A stretch of 10,553 nucleotides of DNA from an uncultured Lachnospiraceae bacterium (GCA_946623295.1 CAMOQY010000036.1:1-10553), one strand, 5' to 3'; counted from the first letter of the stretch, positions 1 through 6,908 are shown. Numbers and translations: made by a program. The notes: generated by a model not told the origin, from the letters alone.

Positions 1-1777
1 CGTCTCCGCAGATCAGACGGTCCATGATGCGGCCGCTCTCCATGTCCGCCTTTGTGTCCTCGATGGCTTTGAGCTGGTCTTCGGTCTCCTCATACGGGAA
101 TTGCTCTTCAAATTCCTTCTGCCATACCGTATCCGGACTGTAGGCCACGCCCTCGCCGCGGGAGCGCGCAGAATAAAGCTCCACCAGCTCCCGTGCTATC
201 TCGCGGACAGCTGTTTTGACCTTTGTTTTGGTCCGCTCCCACTCGTTTCCGCCGAGGCGGTTGAGCTTTGGCGTGCCCTCTGCTGTGGAATCGGCGTATT
301 TCTGGAGAAGATTCATCTGCGTGACGGGCAGGTACAGATTTCCTCCGTCACCGTAGGTTATCTTCATATAGTCGCGCGCGACGCCGCCGCGTTCTATCCT
401 CTCCGTGCCCTGATATATGCCGAGGCCGTGGTTTTCATGTATTACGTAATCGCCGACCGCGAGTGAAGAAAGCTCAGTTATGGCTTTTGACGGATCGCTC
501 TTGTACCGGCGCTGCCTCTTTTTGGCGCCGCCGAACAGATCGCCCTCGGTAAGCACGTAAAAGCGTATCATGGGGTATCCGAAGCCTCTTTTCAGATTGC
601 CCGGGACCACCATGACCATCCCCGGCTCGGGCTTCGGATTTCTGTCGGCGGTAAAGACTGCCTTTATACCGTATTCGTCCAGATCCCCGGCCAGGCGCTG
701 CGCCCTTGACGCCGATCCGGCAAGCAGGATCACGCTTGCCTTGTCTTTTTTCCAGCTTTTGAGATCGGCAGTGAGATTTTCGAAATGACCCATGTACGAC
801 GGCACCGCCTGAGCCTGGAGCTGGCACGCGTAGACGTATTTGAGCCCGGCACCGCGTGTGTCGATGGAGGTCATTGCGCAGACACGCTGTTTTCCGAGCG
901 CGGCAAAAACCTCCTCTGTGGAAAAGAGCGCCGCCGCACCTTCATCCGTCATCCCCGCTTCCAGTCTGCGGACCATGCTCTCCTGGAATTCCTTTTCCAC
1001 GGCGTCCGCCTTTTCGAGCAGGCGCGAGGGCTCATCGAGAAAGATCCTTGTGCCGGCGGGAAAATAATCCGTCAGATTCCTGTCAAATGCCGGGTCCGGC
1101 GCTCCCTCTCCCGCCGGAAATACAGAAAAGAATTCCAGATTTTCGAGGGACCTCTGCGTCTCCGGGTCAAAGCTGCGCAGGGAGTCGATCTCGTCTCCGA
1201 AAAACTCGACTCTTACCGGATTTTCATCGGAGAGGGTATAGATATCCACTATGCCGCCTCTTACGGCAAACTCACCCGGCGCCTCAGCCTGGGGAAGCCG
1301 CTCGTATCCCAGCGCGCAAAGTCTGTCGATGAGCTCCTTTACAGGCATTTCATCTCCCGGCATCAGCTCTATCACGCTGTTTCTGATGACGTCGAGCGGC
1401 TTCATGCGCTCGAGCAGGGCGTCCACGCTGGTCACTACGACGCATTTTTCGCCCGAGACCAGACGCCTGATCGTTTCCATGCGCCTGCGTTCGAGTACGC
1501 CCGAGTGCACGTCCGCCTGATAAAAAAGCAGGTCCTTTGCGGGAAATATACTGACTGCCCGCCCGAAGCTCTCAAAGTCCGCTGCTATCTCCGACGCTCT
1601 GGTCTCGTTGTAGGTCACAAACAGCGAAAAGCCCTCCTCATCGGCGAGCGCCCCTGCAAGATACGCCTTGCAGGAGTCGATACAGCCTGATATCAGGACG
1701 GCTCCTCTGCCTTTTTCGAGATTTCTTTTAGCCTCGGCAAATTCCGCCAGAGCGCTCAGGGGGGTGTCAGCTTTCAT
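1..1777 (-). CDS. mfd: Transcription-repair coupling factor Mfd, N-terminal half (3' end outside window)
   Basis: Mfd is a cytoplasmic ATP-dependent translocase that removes RNA polymerase stalled at DNA lesions and recruits UvrA for nucleotide excision repair. The open frame reads from an ATG at 1777-1775 to the left edge: 592 codons of a protein usually near 1150 residues. What I see: a UvrB-like module around residues 155-220 with RGGIVDIY and VEFFGDEIDSL; an RNA-polymerase-interacting CarD-like domain at about 440-495 with VGDYVIHENHGLGIY and LYLPVTQMNLL; then the start of the helicase region with YEETEDQLKAI and DRLICGD. The window ends just before the expected Walker A (GYGKTE). The start overlaps the end of pth by 11 bases and has only a weak, distant AGGA, so translation is probably coupled to pth. 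The pth-mfd pair is common in Bacillota. No internal stop or frameshift was found. Confidence 0.96.
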   Translation of the reverse strand, partial: MKADTPLSALAEFAEAKRNLEKGRGAVLISGCIDSCKAYLAGALADEEGFSLFVTYNETRASEIAADFESFGRAVSIFPAKDLLFYQADVHSGVLERRRMETIRRLVSGEKCVVVTSVDALLERMKPLDVIRNSVIELMPGDEMPVKELIDRLCALGYERLPQAEAPGEFAVRGGIVDIYTLSDENPVRVEFFGDEIDSLRSFDPETQRSLENLEFFSVFPAGEGAPDPAFDRNLTDYFPAGTRIFLDEPSRLLEKADAVEKEFQESMVRRLEAGMTDEGAAALFSTEEVFAALGKQRVCAMTSIDTRGAGLKYVYACQLQAQAVPSYMGHFENLTADLKSWKKDKASVILLAGSASRAQRLAGDLDEYGIKAVFTADRNPKPEPGMVMVVPGNLKRGFGYPMIRFYVLTEGDLFGGAKKRQRRYKSDPSKAITELSSLAVGDYVIHENHGLGIYQGTERIERGGVARDYMKITYGDGGNLYLPVTQMNLLQKYADSTAEGTPKLNRLGGNEWERTKTKVKTAVREIARELVELYSARSRGEGVAYSPDTVWQKEFEEQFPYEETEDQLKAIEDTKADMESGRIMDRLICGD

Positions 1778-2345
1778 TTGTCTGATTCTTTTTCCTGTTG
1801 TATTTGTTCATGCAGTAGTCTATGCCCTCGGTGCACCACTCCAGTGCAGCGTCCGCGGCAAGCTCTATCGCCTCGTCCATGAGCTTTTGCGTGTTTTTGT
1901 CAAAGCGTCCGAGCACGTGGCCAACCATGTCGCCGCCGGCCTCGCCGACGCCTACACGGAGTCTGGGGTACTCGTCGGTCCCGAGGTGCAGAGAAACGCT
2001 CTTCAGTCCGTTATGCCCTCCGGCGCTTCCGCTGCGGCGGAGCCTGATGTCGCCGGGCTCCAGCGCCACGTCGTCCACTATGACGAGGATGTCTTCGGGC
2101 GCAACACCGTAATAATCCGCCAGGGGACCTACGGATTCTCCGCTGAGATTCATGTATGTCTGGGGTTTGGCGAGCAGGAGTTTTTCTCCGCGGTATACCG
2201 CGGCTGCTGTCTTTGCTTTTTTCTTTTTCTGATCGATCTTTACTTCCAGACGCTTTGCCAGTGCGTCAAGAACTGCGAAACCGGTGTTGTGCCTGGTTCC
2301 GTCGTATTTCGGCTCGGGGTTTCCGAGTCCTGCTATGAGTTTCAT
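1767..2345 (-). CDS. pth: Peptidyl-tRNA hydrolase
   Basis: Pth hydrolyses the ester bond of peptidyl-tRNA released by abortive translation, recycling tRNA in the cytoplasm. The protein has 192 residues, normal for the family, and begins MKLIAGLGNPEPKYDGTRHN. Known active-site positions are present: N9 in GLGNP, H19 in RHNTG, M65-N66 in QTYMNLSG, D91-D92 in VDDV, and N112 in GGHNGLKS. The start at 2345 is chosen because an AGGAGA lies seven bases upstream and family homology begins exactly there. The frame stays open to 2822, but that extension runs through a repeat block and is not credible coding sequence. The last codons overlap mfd by 11 bases, so the two are almost certainly cotranscribed. 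The hydrophilic lysine- and asparagine-rich tail is ordinary for the family. Confidence 0.97.
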   Translation of the reverse strand: MKLIAGLGNPEPKYDGTRHNTGFAVLDALAKRLEVKIDQKKKKAKTAAAVYRGEKLLLAKPQTYMNLSGESVGPLADYYGVAPEDILVIVDDVALEPGDIRLRRSGSAGGHNGLKSVSLHLGTDEYPRLRVGVGEAGGDMVGHVLGRFDKNTQKLMDEAIELAADAALEWCTEGIDYCMNKYNRKKNQTNES

Positions 2346-2375
2346 TTGTTTCTCCTGATGAAAGCTGTTTTTGTA

Positions 2376-2404
2376 ATTGTAACACAGACCGTGAAATGAT
2401 ACAC
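2376..2404 (-). promoter_or_regulatory. Candidate extended -10 promoter for pth-mfd
   Basis: On the minus strand TACAAT (2381-2376) is preceded by TGT, giving an extended -10 element (TG-n-TACAAT). The position one would expect for -35 (GTGTAT, about 2404-2399) is poor, as is common for extended -10 promoters. It lies 31 bases upstream of the pth start, between the gene and the edge of the repeat block. This is the best candidate in the interval, but unproven. Confidence 0.4.
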
Positions 2405-2706
2405 GCAGAAAATGTTTTCTGCTCCCCATCAGATACAGCCGGACTGCCTCATAATAGGCAGAAACGTATTTCTCGCCGCTTCGGATATTTCCGGACAACA
2501 CGCTCCCGCTATCCATAAAACGCAGAAAGGCTCTCTGCGCCCCCATCAGATACAGCCGGGCTGCCTCATAATAGGCAGAAATGTATTTCTTGCCGCTTCG
2601 GATTTTTCCGGACAACACGCTCTCGCTATCCATAAAACGCAGAAAGGCATTTCTTGCCGCTGCGGATACTTCCGGACAACACGCTCTCGCTATCCATAAA
2701 ACGCAG
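2402..2706. repeat. 117-bp direct repeats: two full copies and one truncated copy
   Basis: Two units with an exact 117-bp period (cores 2427-2530 and 2544-2647) differ at only five positions over 104 aligned bases. A third copy (about 2649-2706) lacks 53 bases of the 5' part but keeps the half containing TCCGGACAACACGCT and CTATCCATAAAACGCAG. Each full unit contains two small inverted repeats: CTGCCT/AGGCAG (2444-2449/2456-2461 and 2561-2566/2573-2578), and one around the junction, CGCAGA/TCTGCG at 2521-2526/2534-2539. The minus frame stays open through the full units only because 117 is a multiple of 3; in the third copy the same sequence is read in another frame, which argues against coding. 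It abuts the pth promoter and may affect that transcript. Confidence 0.9.
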
Positions 2707-2777
2707 CGGCTGCTAAGCGCAGCCTTCGCCTTCGGCTCGGCTTTGCTAAGCACCGGCGTTTTATGAGGTTGTCCGGA
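2671..2777. repeat. Long nested inverted repeat between the two repeat blocks
   Basis: Two pairs of arms are nested: TCCGGACAAC (2671-2680) with GTTGTCCGGA (2768-2777), and ATAAAACGC (2696-2704) with GCGTTTTAT (2756-2764). The central part (2705-2755) is GC-rich, with a small stem GCTGC/GCAGC and the heptamer GCTAAGC twice. The left arms belong to the truncated third copy of the 117-bp repeat; the right arms are unique here. It could be a folded RNA element, or the end of a decayed small mobile repeat. There is no U-tract placing it as a terminator. The interval 2778-2826 that follows holds nothing I can identify. Confidence 0.6.
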
Positions 2778-2826
2778 ATTATCCGGTGCGGCGTATGGTT
2801 TGTGGGTGTTTCGAGATCGCATGATA

Positions 2827-3235
2827 GGGTCTTTTTCGCAAAATCAGCAAAAAGACCCGATATCAAAGGTGATCTCATAGGGTCTTTTTCGCAAAATCGG
2901 CAAAAAGACCCGATATCAAAGGTGATCTCATAGGGTCTTTTTCGCAAAATCGGCAAAAAGACCCGATATCAAAGGTGATCTCATAGGGTCTTTTTCGCAA
3001 AATCAGCAAAAAGACCCGATGTCAGAGGTGAGCCCGTAGGGTCTTTTTCGTAAAATCAGCAAAAAGACCCGATATCAGAGGTGAGCCCGTAGGGTCTTTT
3101 TCGTAAAATCAGCAAAAAGACCCGATATCAAAGGTGATCTCATAGGGTCTTTTTTGCAAAATCACCAAAAAGACCCGATATCAGCGGCGAGCCCGTAGGG
3201 TCTTTTTCGTAAAATCAGCAAAATGACCCGATACA
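2827..3235. repeat. Eight-copy 53-bp tandem hairpin array
   Basis: Units begin at 2827, 2880, 2933, 2986, 3039, 3092, 3145 and 3198, always 53 bases apart. Each unit is a 32-base hairpin (10-bp arms GGGTCTTTTT and AAAAAGACCC around a 12-base loop) followed by a 21-base spacer. The arms are perfect in copies 1-7; copy 8 has one change in the right arm (AAAATGACCC). Loops and spacers vary slightly. Since 53 is not a multiple of 3, a reading frame cannot repeat, so the array is noncoding. No U-tract follows the stems, so these are not ordinary terminators, and the spacers are near-identical, so it is not CRISPR. It lies between glgD and pth, downstream of the glgCD terminator. Function unknown. 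Confidence 0.95.
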
Positions 3236-3260
3236 AAAAAGGCTGCCTCGCGAGGCAGCC
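3235..3260 (-). terminator. Rho-independent terminator of the glgCD operon
   Basis: A perfect 20-base palindrome (3241-3260, half-site GGCTGCCTCG) is followed, in the minus direction, by six T residues (3240-3235). It begins 20 bases beyond the glgD stop codon. There is no comparable T-run on the other strand, so termination is expected for minus-strand transcripts only. The T-run directly joins the last, degenerate unit of the 53-bp array. Confidence 0.93.
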
Positions 3261-3280
3261 TGAAAAACAGATAAGAAATC

Positions 3281-4321
3281 TTAAAACCGGGGTTTTTCCG
3301 CGTAGATGCAGTCCTGAACGTGCATCCCGTCGGGCACGGCGGTATTGGGAAGAAGAATGCTGTTTCTGACGACCGCGCCTTTTCCGATCTTTACACGCTC
3401 AAAGACAACGCTGTCTCTGACCTCGCCGGCGATGACCGCGCCGCCGGTGACGATACAGTTCTGCACGTCCGCATCCGCCAGAAGCTTCACGGGAGCGGTA
3501 TCGCAGACCTTGCTCAGGATCGGCGACGGACCGCAGAAAACATCTTTCCTGACCTCAGCCCTGAGGAAATCCATATTGCAGCTGAAATACGCATCGGCTG
3601 CCGTAACGCTGTTCCAGTAGCCCTCGTGTCTGCAGGCAAAGACCCTGCCTTCGCTGATGCGCGGGCAGATAACGTCCGTCACGAAATCTTTTTTGCCGGC
3701 AAGTCTCGCCTCCTCAAGCATCGAAATGAGCGCCCTGCGCCGCAGGATATAGATACCGCACGAGACCTCGTCGCTGACTCTCTCGCTGATCTTTTCCGAA
3801 AGACTTATCACTCTGCCGTTTTCATCCGCGATGATCTGGCCAAAGCTCTCGCATCTGCGCCCGTCGGGGAATCTGGAAGTGATGATCGTGATCTCGGCGC
3901 CTTTTTCTATATGGCAGTCCAGCGCCTTGTTAAAGTCCATATTGTAGACCCCGTCGCCCGACGCGATGATCACGTACGGCTCGTGACAGGAATCCATAAA
4001 ATCAACGGAGTCCAGCAGCGCCTCTACCGTACCGTCGTACCAGCTCTGGTTTTCAGGGGTAACGACCGGACTGATCAGGAAAAGGCCGCCTTTTTTGCGT
4101 CCGAACTCCCACCACGTGGAATCCTTGAGGTGGTGGTTAAGGTGTCTGGAGTTGACCTGGCTGATGACTGCAACGCTGGTTATTCCGGCATGGACCATGC
4201 AGCTGAGGGAAAAATCTATAGCGTTAAAGCCGCCGGCTACGGGAAGAGCGGCCGTGGCCTTTTGAGACATCTCTCTGACGGGGGATCCGCCTCCCGCAAG
4301 TATAAGACCGATCATCTTCAT
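3281..4321 (-). CDS. glgD: GlgD, non-catalytic/regulatory glucose-1-phosphate adenylyltransferase subunit
   Basis: GlgD is a paralogue of GlgC that associates with it in Bacillota and modulates ADP-glucose synthesis for glycogen. The protein has 346 residues, close to the usual 340-370. It has an N-terminal nucleotidyltransferase fold starting MKMIGLILAGGGSPVREMSQ, STWWEFGRKKGGL at 68-80, WYDGTVEALL at 94-103 and SGDGVYNMDF at 121-130, and a C-terminal left-handed beta-helix region (about 280-345). Compared with GlgC, the GxGxRL nucleotide-binding motif is missing, SGDHIY is SGDGVY, and the sugar-phosphate-binding FEEKP is replaced by SLSEKIS (173-179). That fits the known catalytic weakness of GlgD and is not a sign of decay. 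The start is 4 bases past the glgC stop; its ribosome binding site (AGGCGGTGA) is embedded in the last glgC codons, implying coupled translation. Confidence 0.94.
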   Translation of the reverse strand: MKMIGLILAGGGSPVREMSQKATAALPVAGGFNAIDFSLSCMVHAGITSVAVISQVNSRHLNHHLKDSTWWEFGRKKGGLFLISPVVTPENQSWYDGTVEALLDSVDFMDSCHEPYVIIASGDGVYNMDFNKALDCHIEKGAEITIITSRFPDGRRCESFGQIIADENGRVISLSEKISERVSDEVSCGIYILRRRALISMLEEARLAGKKDFVTDVICPRISEGRVFACRHEGYWNSVTAADAYFSCNMDFLRAEVRKDVFCGPSPILSKVCDTAPVKLLADADVQNCIVTGGAVIAGEVRDSVVFERVKIGKGAVVRNSILLPNTAVPDGMHVQDCIYAEKPRF

Positions 4322-4325
4322 ATAA

Positions 4326-5591
4326 TCACCGCCTTTCCTTTATGATCGCGCCGCCGGAGGCAAGGACGCCGCCCGGATAGTCGGCCTCCTGAGTTACCCC
4401 GGAAATGGCGGTATTTACGCCGATCCTGACTCCGTCGGGGATCACCGTCTTTTCATCCACGGTAACGAGGTCGGAGCAGTAGACTTTTTTGTCAAATACG
4501 CTCTCCGCGTACTCTCCTTCACCAAGGACGGCCCCGGCGCCGACAACGGACTCCTCTGAAATGATGGCTTTTGTAACGCGCGCGCCCTCGCGGATCCTGG
4601 TCCCCTGCATGACAACAGAGTCCCTGACCACCGCGCCGCGCTCAACCACCACTCCGGGCCCCAGCACCGAGTGATCGACCGTGCCCTCGATAACGACTCC
4701 GTCTCCGAAGCTGCTGCGCGTCACGCGGCTGCCCGGCGCAAAATACGCCGGCGGCAGAGGCTCGGTCTTTGTGTATATCTGGTCAAATTTTTCATATAGA
4801 TCCAGCTCGGGTTTTTCGTCGAGAAGACCCATGTTTGCTTCCCAGTAGGAGCTGAGCGTACCCACATCCTTCCAGTAACCTGTAAATTCGTAGGTGTACA
4901 TCGGCATACCCTTTTCAAAGCAGTACGGTATCACGTGCTTTCCAAAATCGCACCCCGGCACATCGCTGCTCGCTATCAGCGCCTCGCGAAGCACCTTATA
5001 GTCAAAGATGTAGATACCCATGGAGGCAAGATTGCTCTTTGGCTGGGCCGGCTTTTCCTCAAAGCCCCTGATCCTGCCCGTCTCATCAGCGATAACCACG
5101 CCGAAGCGGCTGGCCTCCTCCCACGGCACAGGCATCGAGGCGATGGAAACGGAAGCGCCGCAGCGGACATGATTTTCAAGCATATCCTCATAATTCATCT
5201 TGTAGATGTGGTCGCCGGAAAGGATAAGCACGTACTCCGGGCAGTAACTGTCCATAAATTCTATGTTCTGGTAGATAGCATTTGCCGTACCCGTGTACCA
5301 CTCGCTGTCACTGCTCTTTTCGTAAGGCGGAAGAATATGAACGCCGCCGTTGGGCCGGTCAAGATCCCAGCTGATGCCGATCCCGATATGGTCATTGAGA
5401 CGAAGCGGTCTGTACTGCGTGAGTACGCCGACTGTGTCCACATTGGAATTCACACAGTTGCTCAGCGGAAAATCAATGATGCGGTATTTCCCGCCGAAAG
5501 ACACGGCAGGCTTCGCAACCTTTGCTGTAAGAACTCCAAGCCTGCTGCCCTGACCTCCTGCCAGAAGCATGGCTATCATACGCTTTTTCAC
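4326..5591 (-). CDS. glgC: Glucose-1-phosphate adenylyltransferase (ADP-glucose pyrophosphorylase) catalytic subunit
   Basis: GlgC makes ADP-glucose and pyrophosphate from ATP and glucose-1-phosphate, the committed step of bacterial glycogen synthesis. The protein has 421 residues from a GTG start and begins MKKRMIAMLLAGGQGSRLG, the family N-terminus. Visible motifs: AGGQGSRL (11-18), YTGTANAIYQN (99-109), SGDHIYKMNY (125-134) with the metal/catalytic aspartate D127, FEEKP (177-181) with the glucose-1-phosphate lysine K180, GYWKDVGT (238-245), and a left-handed beta-helix C-terminus (about 290-400). The start at 5591 is preferred over upstream ATGs because AGGAGG lies eight bases before the GTG and homology begins there. 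The frame remains open up to 5771 without family resemblance. First gene of a two-gene operon with glgD. Confidence 0.96.
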   Translation of the reverse strand: MKKRMIAMLLAGGQGSRLGVLTAKVAKPAVSFGGKYRIIDFPLSNCVNSNVDTVGVLTQYRPLRLNDHIGIGISWDLDRPNGGVHILPPYEKSSDSEWYTGTANAIYQNIEFMDSYCPEYVLILSGDHIYKMNYEDMLENHVRCGASVSIASMPVPWEEASRFGVVIADETGRIRGFEEKPAQPKSNLASMGIYIFDYKVLREALIASSDVPGCDFGKHVIPYCFEKGMPMYTYEFTGYWKDVGTLSSYWEANMGLLDEKPELDLYEKFDQIYTKTEPLPPAYFAPGSRVTRSSFGDGVVIEGTVDHSVLGPGVVVERGAVVRDSVVMQGTRIREGARVTKAIISEESVVGAGAVLGEGEYAESVFDKKVYCSDLVTVDEKTVIPDGVRIGVNTAISGVTQEADYPGGVLASGGAIIKERR

Positions 5592-5599
5592 TTCCTGTG

Positions 5600-5605
5600 C
5601 CTCCT
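5600..5605 (-). promoter_or_regulatory. Shine-Dalgarno deciding the GTG start of glgC
   Basis: AGGAGG on the minus strand, eight bases before GTG 5591-5589. No upstream ATG in the same frame has a comparable site, so this fixes the unusual GTG start. Confidence 0.85.
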
Positions 5606-5694
5606 GTTTTATTACTGAAGACCGCGCTCCGGAGAGACCGCAGCCCATACTTCGCCTGGACGCGCATATTCGTCCGTGCATAAGAGTACACTTT

Positions 5695-5723
5695 ATTATA
5701 TAGCTTTTGTCAGGCTTTGTCAC
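5695..5723 (-). promoter_or_regulatory. Sigma-A-type promoter of glgCD
   Basis: On the minus strand: -35 GTGACA (5723-5718), a 17-base spacer, and -10 TATAAT (5700-5695). This gives an initiation site near 5688 and a leader of about 95 bases before glgC. The leader contains a short stem (GGACG/CGTCC) but I see no terminator or known riboswitch in it. Confidence 0.8.
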
Positions 5724-5770
5724 TTCTGTTTTGTTAAATTTTTTTACAATATATTCATGAATCAAATTCA

Positions 5771-5806
5771 TAGACCGTGACAGCAGGTATTTTAAATAGA
5801 CTGTGA
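5771..5806. repeat. Pair of 10-bp direct repeats upstream of the yhaO-like promoter
   Basis: TAGACCGTGA (5771-5780) and TAGACTGTGA (5797-5806) differ by one base, lie 26 bases apart centre to centre, and the second directly touches the -35 element at 5807. The spacing and position suit a regulator-binding site shared by the divergent glgC and nuclease promoters, but could be chance. Confidence 0.35.
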
Positions 5807-5835
5807 TTGAAGCGGCGCGCTTTTTCAGCTATAAT
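5807..5835 (+). promoter_or_regulatory. Sigma-A-type promoter of the yhaO/yhaN-like operon
   Basis: -35 TTGAAG (5807-5812), 17-base spacer, perfect -10 TATAAT (5830-5835). Initiation near 5842 would leave a very short leader (about 17 bases) before the start codon. It diverges from the glgCD promoter, with the two -35 elements about 83 bases apart. Confidence 0.85.
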
Positions 5836-5858
5836 TTTTATAAAAGGAGATGAAACAG

Positions 5859-6908
5859 ATGAAGTTCGTACATGCCGCAGACCTTCATATCGGCGCTTCC
5901 CCCGAGGCCGGGCGGCCGTGGGGAAGAGAACGCGCGGGCGCCGTCTCTCTGGCGCTTCCGAGGATCATAGAACTGTGCAATGAAACCGACGCGGATCTGC
6001 TGCTTATCCCGGGCGACCTCTTTGACCGGCAGCCTCTGAAAAAAGACCTGCGCGAGGCAGCCTATAATTTTTCGCGCCTGAAAAAAGCACAGGTAGTCAT
6101 CACCGCAGGCAACCACGACTTTCTTTCTTCGGATACGCCGTATTCCACTTTCGACCTGGGACATCACGTGCATCTTATCACTTCGGCAGCGCTTTCTTCC
6201 ATATTTTTTCCGGAGCTCAACACCGAAGTGCACGGACTCAGCTACTACGGGCGTGTGATCAAACAGCCTCTCTTTGATACGGCTGCGGCTCCGCACGACG
6301 GACGTCTGCATATACTGCTCGCCCATGGAGGCGACGCCGACCATATCCCTATCAATTACACCGCCCTCTCCTCTTCCGGGTTTGACTACATCGCGCTCGG
6401 ACATATCCACAGGCCGAAGGTATTCGGCGGAGTCCACATGGCCTACAGCGGCTCCCCCGAACCGCTCGATCATACCGACACCGGCGCAAGGGGCTGCCTG
6501 TCCGGTGAGGTGACCGAAAGCACCTTCTCTCTGCACTGGCATCCCATCGCATCCTCGCAGTACCGCGATGAGGAAATAAAGGTCCTGCCCGATTCCACCT
6601 GGAGCGAGATACGCGAGACCGCTGCGGAAGCTCTCGCCCGGCATCCGCTGGATCTTTTTAACATCACTCTTTCCGGCAGACGCGATCCCTCCGTCACGAT
6701 CGACCGCGGGCAGCTCATCTCCCTCGGACGGATCAGCAGCGTGAGCGACCGGACTATTGCCGATTACGACCTCGACGCTCTCGAACGCGACCACCGCGAC
6801 GATATCATCGGAAAATTCATTACCGCGATGAAAAGCCGCGGCGGCGAACTCTCGGAAAAAGCCCTCTATTACGGACTTGCCGAGCTGGTAAAGGAGGATC
6901 GCACATGA
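5859..6908 (+). CDS. SbcD/Mre11-family metallophosphoesterase nuclease, YhaO-like
   Basis: The protein has 349 residues. The calcineurin-like phosphoesterase domain carries the Mre11/SbcD metal ligands in order: D8 and H10 (ADLHIG), D53 (GDLFD), N85 and H86 (GNHD), H156 (LLAHGG), H182 and H184 (GHIH). Proteins of this family cut double-stranded DNA ends and hairpins together with an SMC-like ATPase partner; the next gene supplies one. The tail after about residue 225 is probably the partner-binding region, by analogy. The start is placed at ATG 5859 rather than 5850: GGAG at 5846-5849 would be flush against the earlier ATG but is nine bases before this one, and the family begins MKFxHAADLH. 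It overlaps the next gene by ATGA. YhaO-like is more likely than true SbcD, judging by the short partner. Confidence 0.92.
   Translation: MKFVHAADLHIGASPEAGRPWGRERAGAVSLALPRIIELCNETDADLLLIPGDLFDRQPLKKDLREAAYNFSRLKKAQVVITAGNHDFLSSDTPYSTFDLGHHVHLITSAALSSIFFPELNTEVHGLSYYGRVIKQPLFDTAAAPHDGRLHILLAHGGDADHIPINYTALSSSGFDYIALGHIHRPKVFGGVHMAYSGSPEPLDHTDTGARGCLSGEVTESTFSLHWHPIASSQYRDEEIKVLPDSTWSEIRETAAEALARHPLDLFNITLSGRRDPSVTIDRGQLISLGRISSVSDRTIADYDLDALERDHRDDIIGKFITAMKSRGGELSEKALYYGLAELVKEDRT

Noticed and set aside
785..1690. Plus-strand frame of 301 codons opposite mfd
   Set aside because: It lies entirely antisense to conserved Mfd sequence (UvrB-like domain) and its product resembles no family. It is a GC-rich shadow frame.
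2531..2583. The 53 bases missing from the third 117-bp copy equal the period of the neighbouring array
   Set aside because: The missing sequence has no similarity to the 53-bp hairpin unit, so the equal length appears coincidental.
2412..2766. Plus-strand reading frames in the 117-bp repeats
   Set aside because: They are repeat-derived, lack Shine-Dalgarno sites and overlap each other. The third copy shifts frame.
2690..2956. Minus-strand reading frame of 88 codons over the repeats
   Set aside because: It runs through the 53-bp array and the inverted-repeat region, has no ribosome binding site, and its period is incompatible with a repeated frame.
2827..3235. CRISPR array
   Set aside because: The 21-base spacers are nearly identical to each other, the period is a fixed 53, and no cas gene is near. 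It is a tandem repeat.
3320..4345. Plus-strand frame of 341 codons opposite glgD
   Set aside because: It mirrors the whole conserved glgD gene on the other strand and has no promoter or ribosome binding site.
5592..5688. Riboswitch or attenuator in the glgC leader
   Set aside because: Only a short 5-bp stem is visible; no T-run, terminator or known aptamer pattern was recognised.
5592..5771. N-terminal extension of glgC to 5771
   Set aside because: The glgC promoter and expected transcription start (about 5688) lie inside the extension, and homology begins at the GTG at 5591.
5850..5858. Earlier ATG start for the YhaO-like nuclease
   Set aside because: The GGAG site ends directly before this ATG, leaving no spacing. 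The ATG at 5859 has proper spacing and the family N-terminus.
5838..6794. Minus-strand frame of 318 codons opposite the YhaO-like gene
   Set aside because: The plus strand carries all phosphoesterase motifs in order with a consensus promoter. This is an antisense shadow.
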